Below are positions 9,686-17,491 of a DNA stretch of 64,000 nucleotides, piece after piece (the stretch's first letter is position 1; every line of letters begins with the position of its first letter). The notes beneath the pieces are model-generated. The model did no database searches, was not told the DNA's origin, and was given only the letters and a program-made list of their open reading frames with translations. Position numbers and translations under genes: made by a program. This DNA is from Pseudomonadales bacterium (lineage in GTDB: Bacteria; Pseudomonadota; Gammaproteobacteria; Pseudomonadales; Pseudohongiellaceae). The stretch lies in NCBI GenBank assembly GCA_024234395.1, contig JACKOH010000001.1, forward strand, positions 577,001 through 641,000. Direction: 5' to 3'.

Positions 9686-9719
9686 TTGTCATATATCTGT
9701 AATAATTCGACCCTATAGT
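9686..9719 (+). promoter_or_regulatory. Pho box and -10 of pstS
   Basis: TTGTCATATATCTGTAAT (9686-9703) matches about 14 of 18 positions of the PhoB box, including both TGTCA/CTGT half sites 11 bp apart. TATAGT at 9714-9719 lies 10 bp downstream. This is the spacing of PhoB-activated promoters, in which the box replaces the -35. Confidence 0.8.
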
Positions 9720-9767
9720 TGGGGCGCTGAAATCTTACCCTGATCACAAATCCCTGTGGAGACAAAA

Positions 9768-10742
9768 ATGGTATTGCTGCGTGCATTGAAACTTTCCGGC
9801 CTGCTGGCTGCAATAATCTGGTCTGTTGCCGGCAGGGCACAAGGCGTCGATCCGTCACTGCCGGAGTATGAGCGGGTCGGCGGTATTGCCGGAAATCTGT
9901 CCAGTGTCGGTTCCGACACACTCGCCAACCTGATGACCCTGTGGGCGGAAGAGTTCAATCGGGCCTATCCCAACGTCAACATTCAGATTCAGGCAGCCGG
10001 TTCTTCCACGGCACCACCCGCTCTGACCGAACGTACTTCCAACTTCGGTCCGATGAGTCGCGAGATGCGCGATAACGAAATCGAAGCTTTCGAGAGCCGC
10101 TTCGGTTACCGGCCTACAGCGGTGCCGGTGGCCATCGATGCGCTGGCGGTATTCGTGCACAAGGACAACCCCCTGGAAGGGCTCACCATGGAACAGGTTG
10201 ACGCGATATTTTCCTCTACGCTGCGCTGCGGCCATGCCGGCCCGGTGACCTCCTGGGGCCAGGTGGGACTGACCGGTCCCTGGGCTCGTCGCGATATTCA
10301 GCTGTTCGGGCGCAACTCTGTTTCCGGCACCTATGGCTATTTCAAGGAAATTGCACTGTGTGAGGGCGATTTCAAGAACAATGTCAACGAACAGCCCGGT
10401 TCGGCCTCGGTAGTGCAGTCGGTCAGCACCTCGATCAATGCCATCGGTTATTCGGGTATCGGCTACCGGACCTCCAGTGTCCGAACGGTGCCCCTGGCCC
10501 GGAATGACAACAGTCCCTATTTCGATGCCACGCCGGAAAATGCGGTGTCTGGCAATTATCCGCTGGCCCGGTTCCTGTGGGTTTACGTGAACAAGGCACC
10601 CAATGAGCCGTTACCGCCGCTGGAGCGGGAGTTCGTCAAACTGGTGCTGTCCCAGACCGGGCAGAACGTGGTCGTCAAGGACGGCTATATTCCACTCCCG
10701 ATTCAGGTCATCGAAGCCACTCTGAGAAGCCTGGGTATGTAG
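9768..10742 (+). CDS. pstS: Periplasmic phosphate-binding protein
   Basis: Captures inorganic phosphate in the periplasm and delivers it to PstCAB. The ATG at 9768 has a TGGAGA Shine-Dalgarno five bases upstream and opens a signal peptide ending near GRAQG. An in-frame GTG at 9756 overlaps that Shine-Dalgarno and is rejected. Family motifs are GSDTLANLMTLWAEEF, QAAGSSTAPPAL, and GRNSVSGTYGYFKE, which carry the Ser/Thr/Arg phosphate contacts. The 324-residue length is usual for this class. A hairpin separates it from pstC, which would let PstS be made in excess. Confidence 0.95.
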   Translation: MVLLRALKLSGLLAAIIWSVAGRAQGVDPSLPEYERVGGIAGNLSSVGSDTLANLMTLWAEEFNRAYPNVNIQIQAAGSSTAPPALTERTSNFGPMSREMRDNEIEAFESRFGYRPTAVPVAIDALAVFVHKDNPLEGLTMEQVDAIFSSTLRCGHAGPVTSWGQVGLTGPWARRDIQLFGRNSVSGTYGYFKEIALCEGDFKNNVNEQPGSASVVQSVSTSINAIGYSGIGYRTSSVRTVPLARNDNSPYFDATPENAVSGNYPLARFLWVYVNKAPNEPLPPLEREFVKLVLSQTGQNVVVKDGYIPLPIQVIEATLRSLGM

Positions 10743-10770
10743 CCTGGGCTTTCCTGCTGTTGTAGAATTC

Positions 10771-10817
10771 GACCCGAAAAATCAGCTCCAACCGGAGCTG
10801 ATTCTTTTGTACGGGTC
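10771..10817 (+). terminator. Hairpin between pstS and pstC (attenuator/terminator)
   Basis: AATCAGCTCC (10780-10789) pairs with GGAGCTGATT (10794-10803) around an AACC loop, followed by CTTTT. GACCCG (10771-10776) and CGGGTC (10812-10817) can extend the stem outward across an A/T-rich bulge. It is probably a partial terminator that lowers pstCAB expression relative to pstS, or a stabilising 3' end for pstS mRNA. Confidence 0.7.
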
Positions 10818-10915
10818 GAAAATCCGCGACTTTCGATTTTTCGGGGCGGTTCAGTTCAGTGTTGCGACCGATCGCCCGACACTGGCCGCCTTACGCGCAA
10901 CGGAAAGGACTGACG

Positions 10916-13258
10916 ATGAGTTCAACCCCTGGTGGTCAGAGTGCTGCCGAGCCAACGCACCCCTCCGGGCCTCCGGATGAGGAACTGGAAAAAAGCCTGG
11001 CACGTCAGTCCTTCCGACGCCGACTCCGGTATTTCAACGATCAGTTTGCCAGGGTTTCAATTGCCGCCGGCGGCATCGGTGTTATCGTCGCGATTCTGCT
11101 GATCTTTGTTTACCTGTTGCTGGAAGTCATCCCGCTGTTTCAATCCGCCGATGTCCAACAGGTGGCGGATTACCGGTTGGAGGGCGCCGCAGATGCCGGT
11201 TTGCTGCATCTGGCTGTCGAGGAGCAATCCGAGATCGGTATGCGTCTCGATGCCGATGCAGTGGTGACTTTTTTCCGGGTCGCCGATGGCGGTGTTATCG
11301 AGCGTCGTCAGCTGGCCCTGCCGCCGGGCGCCACGGTCACCGGATTTGCCCTGGCTTCGGAAGAAAGCGGCCTGTTTGCGTTGGGATTCAGTAATGGTAC
11401 CGCCCTGATTGCCCGCTATGATTTCCAGACCCGTTTCCGGCAGGATGGAACCCGCGAAATCATTCCCCATATTGAATATCCATTCGGTGAAGACGACTTT
11501 ATCCTGTTTGAGGATACGCCCATCGATCGTCTGGCCATCAGCGAACGCGCCGACGTGCTATTGCTGGCCGGAGTCAATACCGCCGGCAACACCAATCTGA
11601 TTCGCATTACCCAGCAACGCAACCTGTTCTCCTCCTTTAACCTGGGAGGGGCAGCCCCCCAGTTCGAAGTGGAATCCCTGTCCCTTTCGATAATCGTGGG
11701 TGATGTGGACCAGTTGTTTATCGATGGTGATCAACGCTGGATGTATTTCATTACTGATCGGGGCCGCCTCAGCCTGGTCGATCTCAGGCCGGCGCTGCGC
11801 GGTCAGGCATCTAGTATCAACCAGGTGCTGGATCTGGTTGCAGAAGGTCGGCGCCCGACCCGCATTTCTCTGCTGCTTGGCGACATTTCCCTGCTGGTCG
11901 CCAATAATGCCGGAATCGTCTCGCAATGGCTGCTGGTTCCAGACAGTGAAGGTCAGATGTCTTTGCAGAGGGTGCGCAGTTTTGAAGTGGGTGACAGCCC
12001 CGTTATTGCCCTGTCACCGGAACAGCGGCGCAAGAATTTTGTGGTGGCGGACGCTGACGGCCATGTGGGATTTTACAACACCACAGCCCATCGCGAAGCC
12101 TACAACGAAATGCTGTTTGAAGAGGCTCCCGAGGCATTGGCAATTTCACCACGCGGTGACACGCTGCTGGCGGAACTGGGCGGCGGGGAGATCTCGGTAT
12201 GGAGTGTGCACAACGAACACCCCGAAGTGTCCTGGTCGGCGCTATGGAGCAAAGTCTGGTACGAGAGTTACATTGAACCTGGGTACATCTGGCAATCGTC
12301 GGCCGCCAACAACGACTTCGAGCCCAAGTACAGCCTGGTGCCGCTGGCATTTGGTACCTTGAAAGCCGCTTTCTATGCCATGCTGCTGGCGACTCCGCTG
12401 GCTATCTGCGGAGCGATTTTTACCGGCTATTTCATGGTACCGGTAATGCGACGGCAGGTGAAACCACTGATCGAATTGATGGCTGCGATGCCGACCGTGG
12501 TGCTTGGCTTTCTGGCTGGACTGTGGCTGGCGCCGTTTGTGGAAACCAATCTGCTCGGCGTGTTCAGTACCCTGGTTATCCTGCCAGTCGGTATTCTGGT
12601 GACCAGTTTCGGCTTTGCCCAACTGCCGGATCACATCCGCCACCGCTTCGCCGACGGCTGGGAATCCGCCTTACTGGTACCCGTTGTCGTCCTGCTTACC
12701 TATTTGAGTTTCATAGTGTCATCGGGAATAGAAAATCTGTTCTTTGCCGGTGATATGCGCAGTTGGATCACCAATGATCTGGGAATCACCTACGATCAGC
12801 GAAACGCCATGATAGTGGGTCTGGCGATGGGGTTTGCAGTGATTCCCACCATTTTCTCAATTGCCGAGGACGCCATTTTCACCGTGCCCAGACATTTGAG
12901 TTACGGGTCACTGGCACTGGGAGCTACGCCCTGGCAGACCATGTATCGAGTGGTGTTGCCGACAGCCAGTCCAGGTATTTTTTCCGGTGTCATGATCGGA
13001 TTTGGCCGTGCGGTCGGGGAAACCATGATAGTTCTTATGGCGACCGGAAACACGCCAATCATGGACATCAACATTTTCGAGGGCATGCGAACCCTGGCCG
13101 CCAATATCGCGGTGGAGGTACCGGAATCAGAAGTGGACAGCACCCACTATCGAATCCTGTTTCTGACTGCCCTGGTGCTGTTTCTTTTCACTTTTGTTTT
13201 CAATACTCTCGCTGAAATAGTCAGACAGCGATTACGTAACAAGTACAGTACGATATGA
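10916..13258 (+). CDS. pstC: Phosphate ABC transporter permease with large periplasmic domain
   Basis: Inner-membrane permease subunit. The ATG at 10916 has GGAAAGGA six bases upstream and was preferred over an upstream frame start at 10859. The protein is 780 residues, far longer than the roughly 320 of E. coli PstC. A single helix (about 49-73) is followed by some 395 periplasmic residues rich in short beta strands, suggestive of a propeller (segments like GFALASEESGLFALGFSNG and ALAISPRGDTLLAELGGGE). The conserved permease domain begins near 471. The coupling loop LALGATPWQTMYRVVLPTA lies near 665. Stop and next start overlap (ATGA) with pstA. Confidence 0.92.
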   Translation: MSSTPGGQSAAEPTHPSGPPDEELEKSLARQSFRRRLRYFNDQFARVSIAAGGIGVIVAILLIFVYLLLEVIPLFQSADVQQVADYRLEGAADAGLLHLAVEEQSEIGMRLDADAVVTFFRVADGGVIERRQLALPPGATVTGFALASEESGLFALGFSNGTALIARYDFQTRFRQDGTREIIPHIEYPFGEDDFILFEDTPIDRLAISERADVLLLAGVNTAGNTNLIRITQQRNLFSSFNLGGAAPQFEVESLSLSIIVGDVDQLFIDGDQRWMYFITDRGRLSLVDLRPALRGQASSINQVLDLVAEGRRPTRISLLLGDISLLVANNAGIVSQWLLVPDSEGQMSLQRVRSFEVGDSPVIALSPEQRRKNFVVADADGHVGFYNTTAHREAYNEMLFEEAPEALAISPRGDTLLAELGGGEISVWSVHNEHPEVSWSALWSKVWYESYIEPGYIWQSSAANNDFEPKYSLVPLAFGTLKAAFYAMLLATPLAICGAIFTGYFMVPVMRRQVKPLIELMAAMPTVVLGFLAGLWLAPFVETNLLGVFSTLVILPVGILVTSFGFAQLPDHIRHRFADGWESALLVPVVVLLTYLSFIVSSGIENLFFAGDMRSWITNDLGITYDQRNAMIVGLAMGFAVIPTIFSIAEDAIFTVPRHLSYGSLALGATPWQTMYRVVLPTASPGIFSGVMIGFGRAVGETMIVLMATGNTPIMDINIFEGMRTLAANIAVEVPESEVDSTHYRILFLTALVLFLFTFVFNTLAEIVRQRLRNKYSTI

Positions 13259-14949
13259 AACAACGGTTTAAACGCTGGATTCAGTCCGGCTCCCCCTGGA
13301 TCTGGTTTAACGCGGGTGCCGTGGCGATCAGCGTGGTTATGGTGGTCGGCCTGCTTATGCTGCTGGCGGTCCGGGGGATGGTGCATTTCTGGCCATCCGA
13401 TGTGGTGCGTGCCTCGTACACGGTACCGACTGCCAGCGGAGAACAACAGACGGTGCGTGTCATGGGGGAGATCGTCGATACCGAGACAATTCCCGCCAGC
13501 CAGATTATCGCTTCCGGAATTCCCGTCGAGGAGCGCACTTCAGGCTACCAGCGGACCCTGATGAAACTGGGCAACCGCGACCTGACTGGAGCTGATTTCC
13601 GCTGGGTGCTCAACGATTTTATTCACGACATGGATTCGCCTGCTCACGCGGTAGTTCTGGAACGCTTCGAGTGGGGGAATTTTTATGGCTTCCTGACCGG
13701 CATCCAGGAAGCTGGCGAAGCGGTTCTCAGTACTGCCGGCGGCAGTGACGATGAGGCATTATGGGAGGGGTTCAATCTACGCCTGGAGCGGGCCCTGCAG
13801 CTGCACGAGCAGATCGCCACGCTGGAAAAGGATGAAATCGGCAGGATAAATTATCAGGTGGAACGACTGCGGCTGGCGGGGCGACGTCTGGAATTGAGTG
13901 GCGACGATACGCCGGCAGCCATGGCAGACCTGGAACAACAGCGTGACGTGTTGAATCGCGAATACGATGCCATGCAGGCGCAACTGGTGGAGCTGTACAA
14001 CCAGGTCAACCGGGATACCGCCAATTTTGAAACCGTGGACGGTCAACAGACCGGGATCAGCCTTGCGGATGTGGTTCGTGCTTATCGACCCAACGCGGTC
14101 GGCCTGTTCAGCAAGCTGGGAATTTATTTCAGCAAACTGTGGGAATTTCTGTCCCAGGAACCTCGCGAAGCCAATACCGAGGGTGGTATCTACCCAGCCA
14201 TATTCGGTACCGTCATGATGGTGATGCTGATGTCGATTTTCGTCACCCCATTCGGGGTGGTTGCCGCGGTTTATCTGCGCGAATACGCAAAGCAGGGTGT
14301 CTTGACCCGTACCATCCGCATCGCGGTTAACAATCTGGCCGGCGTTCCATCGATTGTGTACGGAGTTTTCGGTCTTGGCTTTTTTATTTATTTTGTCGGC
14401 GCCGAGATCGACCAGGTGTTCTATCCGGAAGCGCTACCGGCACCGACTTTCGGTACCCCCGGGCTGTTGTGGGCCTCCCTTACGCTGGCATTGCTGACGG
14501 TACCGGTGGTGATCGTAGCCACCGAGGAAGGATTGGCTCGAATACCGAGAAGTGTGCGGGAGGGCAGCCTGGCGCTGGGTGCCACCAAGTTTGAGACTCT
14601 CTGGCGTGTCGTACTGCCTATGGCCAGTCCGGCTATGATGACCGGACTGATACTGGCAGTGGCGCGGGCGGCAGGCGAGGTCGCGCCACTGATGCTGGTG
14701 GGCGTCGTGAAACTGGCGCCGTCTTTGCCTCTGGACGGCAATTATCCCTACCTGCATCTGGATCAGAAATTCATGCACCTGGGATTTCACATTTACGACG
14801 TGGGCTTTCAGAGTCCCAATGTCGAAGCGGCGCGGCCGCTGGTTTATGCCACTGCACTGCTGCTGGTCGCGGTTATAGCAATACTTAACCTGAGTGCGGT
14901 AGCAATTCGCAACCGGCTGCGGGAACGTTACAAGTCTCTTGATATGTAA
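13255..14949 (+). CDS. pstA: Phosphate ABC transporter permease with periplasmic coiled-coil insert
   Basis: Second permease subunit, 564 residues, starting in the ATGA overlap with pstC. After one helix (about 15-42) there is a roughly 265-residue periplasmic region. It contains a predicted coiled coil (about 177-255) with heptad-like Leu/Glu/Arg spacing, such as ERALQLHEQIATLEKDE. The standard permease domain starts near 310. Its coupling loop is LALGATKFETLWRVVLPMA and its C-terminal end is AIRNRLRERYKS. Both permeases of this operon carry extra periplasmic mass, which suggests the two inserts meet each other or PstS. Confidence 0.92.
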   Translation: MKQRFKRWIQSGSPWIWFNAGAVAISVVMVVGLLMLLAVRGMVHFWPSDVVRASYTVPTASGEQQTVRVMGEIVDTETIPASQIIASGIPVEERTSGYQRTLMKLGNRDLTGADFRWVLNDFIHDMDSPAHAVVLERFEWGNFYGFLTGIQEAGEAVLSTAGGSDDEALWEGFNLRLERALQLHEQIATLEKDEIGRINYQVERLRLAGRRLELSGDDTPAAMADLEQQRDVLNREYDAMQAQLVELYNQVNRDTANFETVDGQQTGISLADVVRAYRPNAVGLFSKLGIYFSKLWEFLSQEPREANTEGGIYPAIFGTVMMVMLMSIFVTPFGVVAAVYLREYAKQGVLTRTIRIAVNNLAGVPSIVYGVFGLGFFIYFVGAEIDQVFYPEALPAPTFGTPGLLWASLTLALLTVPVVIVATEEGLARIPRSVREGSLALGATKFETLWRVVLPMASPAMMTGLILAVARAAGEVAPLMLVGVVKLAPSLPLDGNYPYLHLDQKFMHLGFHIYDVGFQSPNVEAARPLVYATALLLVAVIAILNLSAVAIRNRLRERYKSLDM

Positions 14950-14997
14950 GTGGCTTGACAGCACTTCGGAACACGCTGAGAAACGGACAAATTTACG

Positions 14998-15831
14998 ATG
15001 AGTGGACAAGGTGAAGCCAGGAACGTTGATGTGTCACAGGTACTGAGAAAAAGTACCGGTGACAGTGCGGACTCGCTGGAGGAATGCCTGGCAGTCAGGG
15101 ATCTCGATCTTTACTATGGCGACAAACAGGCATTGAAAGGCATCAATCTTTCGATTCCCAGGCAGCGTGTCACGGCGTTTATCGGCCCCAGTGGATGCGG
15201 TAAGTCGACCTTGCTGAGATGCTTCAACCGCATGAACGACCTGGTTGATGGCTGTGTTATAGACGGAACCATAGCACTGCATGACATGGACATTTACCAG
15301 AAATCCGTAGACGTGGCCGACCTGCGTCGCCGGGTTGGCATGGTATTTCAGAAACCCAACCCGTTTCCCAAATCAATTTATGAAAACGTCGCTTACGGAT
15401 TGCGGATTCAAGGTGTCAACAAGCGCCGTATTCTTGACGAAGTGGTAGAGAAATCGCTTCGCGCGGCAGCCCTGTGGGACGAGGTTAAAGACCGTCTGCA
15501 TGACAGTGCACTGGGTCTTTCCGGCGGTCAGCAACAGCGGCTGGTTATTGCCCGGACCGTCGCCGTGGAACCTGAAGTATTATTGCTGGACGAGCCGGCA
15601 TCGGCGTTGGATCCTATTTCGACCCTAAAAATCGAAGAACTTATCAATCAGTTAAAAACCAATTACACCATTGTGATCGTAACTCACAATATGCAACAGG
15701 CGGCCCGGGTGTCGGATTTCACCGCCTTTATGTACCTTGGCAATATGGTCGAATACGACAAAACCGATAATATTTTTACCAATCCTGCCGAAAAGCAAAC
15801 TGAGGACTACATAACAGGTCGGTACGGGTAA
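14998..15831 (+). CDS. pstB: Phosphate ABC transporter ATP-binding protein
   Basis: Cytoplasmic ATPase of the Pst importer, 277 residues. Walker A GPSGCGKST is at 63-71. The Q loop lies in VFQKPNPFP, the signature LSGGQQQR is near 174, Walker B LLLDEP is near 194, and the switch His is in VTHNMQQA. The phosphate-transporter hallmark NRMNDLV follows Walker A. The first 30 residues are a nonconserved leader; no later start fits better. It sits 48 bp after pstA and 93 bp before phoU. Confidence 0.96.
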   Translation: MSGQGEARNVDVSQVLRKSTGDSADSLEECLAVRDLDLYYGDKQALKGINLSIPRQRVTAFIGPSGCGKSTLLRCFNRMNDLVDGCVIDGTIALHDMDIYQKSVDVADLRRRVGMVFQKPNPFPKSIYENVAYGLRIQGVNKRRILDEVVEKSLRAAALWDEVKDRLHDSALGLSGGQQQRLVIARTVAVEPEVLLLDEPASALDPISTLKIEELINQLKTNYTIVIVTHNMQQAARVSDFTAFMYLGNMVEYDKTDNIFTNPAEKQTEDYITGRYG

Positions 15832-15924
15832 ATCCTGTAAGATATGACCTGATAATCGGTTCTACTCTCTTATCACTGGTATTGACTGACGGCCATTCGG
15901 CCAGCCGGTCCGGAATCTGACTCT

Positions 15925-16623
15925 ATGATCCAGGAAGTGGAAAGCCACAGCCATCACATCTCACGACAGTTCAACATTGAGCTGGAGGACGTGAAGACCC
16001 GCATGCTGGAAATGGGTGGCAAGGTGGAGAAGCAGTTGCATGACGCGATCAATTCTCTGGTCAGTCTCGACAGTGAGCTGGCACAGCGGGTTCGTGACGA
16101 CGATAACCTGATTGATACCCTGGAAGTCTCCATAGACGGCCAGTGCAGCCGGATCCTGGCCCGCCGGCAGCCTGCCGCCAGCGATCTGCGGCTGATTCTG
16201 GCAATTATCAAGACCATCCGCGACCTGGAAAGGATCGGCGATGAGTCGAGCAAGATTGCCAAGATGGCAATCCGGCTCAGCCAGGATGGAGACCTGCCCA
16301 AGGGGTCAGGAGAGATCCAGCATATCGGTGAGCTGGTCCGTCACATGGTTCATAACGCACTGGATGCCTTTGCCCGTTACGATACCGACTCGGCGGTAGC
16401 CGTTACCGATGAAGACGAGGATGTGGACGAGCAGTACAGCGCCGCAATCCGGGCCATGATCGACTGTATGCAGGAAGAACCCGCCAAGATTGACAGTTTT
16501 CTTAACTTGGTCTGGGCCCTGCGTGCTCTGGAACGTATTGGCGATCATGCCAAGAATATCTCCGAGCATATCCTTTATGTGGTTCGTGGCACCGATGTCA
16601 GACATGGTGGTCTGAACCGCTAG
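15925..16623 (+). CDS. phoU: Phosphate signalling regulator PhoU
   Basis: A 232-residue helical protein that links Pst transport status to PhoR and restrains the Pho response. Two PhoU three-helix repeats are visible. Each ends in an E/DxxxD-type metal-cluster stretch: LRLILAIIKTIRDLERIGDESS in the first half and LNLVWALRALERIGDHAKNISE in the second. It is the last gene of the pst operon. Its TAG stop codon is formed by the CTAG end of the repeat element that follows, so the C terminus may have been reset by that insertion. Confidence 0.95.
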   Translation: MIQEVESHSHHISRQFNIELEDVKTRMLEMGGKVEKQLHDAINSLVSLDSELAQRVRDDDNLIDTLEVSIDGQCSRILARRQPAASDLRLILAIIKTIRDLERIGDESSKIAKMAIRLSQDGDLPKGSGEIQHIGELVRHMVHNALDAFARYDTDSAVAVTDEDEDVDEQYSAAIRAMIDCMQEEPAKIDSFLNLVWALRALERIGDHAKNISEHILYVVRGTDVRHGGLNR

Positions 16624-16889
16624 TGTCCTGTCCGGTTAATTCGTCGCATTTCAGCGTGCCAGCCAAGGTTCCTGGCAAGGCGCGCCTTGCAGGCAATGGC
16701 CGTAGCCCTTGTCAAAAGGCGCAACGCGGCCAGGGGTCTTGGCTGGCACGCCCTCCGGGAGCCTGCATAAAGCGCTGTAGCAGCGTTGCGACCCTTGGAA
16801 ATACAACCAGTATTCCCTGCGGATCGCGCCTCACTACAGCGCTTTATGCAGGCTCTGAAATACAACGAATTAACCGGACAGGACACTAG
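16620..16889. repeat. 270-bp nonautonomous element with long terminal inverted repeats
   Basis: Both ends carry the same 35-bp sequence in opposite orientation (16620-16654 and 16855-16889) with two mismatches. Each starts CTAGTGTCCTGTCCGG. Inside are two further perfect inverted repeats. A 14-bp pair lies at 16654-16667 with 16738-16751 (GCGTGCCAGCCAAG). A 22-bp pair lies at 16759-16780 with 16834-16855. No convincing protein is encoded. The structure is MITE-like: two hairpin arms inside one large stem. A 47-bp fragment of the right end recurs at 40000-40046. No transposase was found in the window. Confidence 0.85.
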
Positions 16890-17386
16890 GCAGCCCTCTA
16901 CGCTGTTGCTTTCCACATTACCCTTCTGGCGGCTATGGAGAGACGCTGCTGAGTGAACCTGTGGTTGCCTGTCTGGAAAGACGGGTACGGTTCATGCTGC
17001 GCTGTCGGTATATTCAAATCCCATCAGGACAATTGAAACCGCGTTCAAGTGACTGCCAGGGCTCGGTCGCCTGAGCATTCCGGCCAGGCTCCGGTGTCTC
17101 CGCTGCCACAGTTGATGTCACATCTTGATGTCGCTGTTACTGTCACTTTGTATGAGCACTGGCGATACCGACCGGCAATATCGGCTCGAGAATCCACAAC
17201 ACCCGAATTTGCCGGGATGGATGGCGGACTAGCGTCCGGTGGTTGCTGAAACATTTTCTATAAACCTTGATAGGAGATAGATAAAAAGTAGCTATAACAA
17301 TAGGTTAAGGTGGTTTTCTGAGAGTAAACACAAATTAAATGACGAAGCTGGACCACAGGTTGAAATATGTCAGCGGATTGACAAGG
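16890..17386. other. Intergenic region without recognisable gene
   Basis: Nearly 500 bp between the repeat element and the Pho boxes of the porin gene. Small open frames on both strands lack Shine-Dalgarno sequences and codon bias. The last 150 bp become A/T-rich, as expected upstream of a promoter. I see no RNA gene. Confidence 0.5.
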
Positions 17387-17428
17387 CTGTCACATTGTCA
17401 TGTAACTGTCATATTTCTGTAATAGAGT
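17387..17428 (+). promoter_or_regulatory. Overlapping Pho boxes and -10 of the phosphate porin gene
   Basis: Four TGTCA-like half sites run in phase, about 10-11 bp apart: CTGTCA at 17387, TTGTCA at 17395, CTGTCA at 17406 and CTGTAA at 17417. Two boxes can be read from them: TTGTCATGTAACTGTCAT (17395-17412) and CTGTCATATTTCTGTAAT (17406-17423). TAGAGT at 17423-17428 lies 10 bp after the first of these and can act as the -10. The array suggests strong cooperative PhoB binding. Confidence 0.75.
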
Positions 17429-17491
17429 GCGCGGAGTTCACAGTCGGTAGCCATAACCGACACGAATCCACGATAGACCGGAGACAGCTTC

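Noticed and set aside
16623..16916. Open frames on both strands within the 270-bp element
   Set aside because: They arise from the inverted repeats reading similarly on both strands; there is no ribosome binding site.
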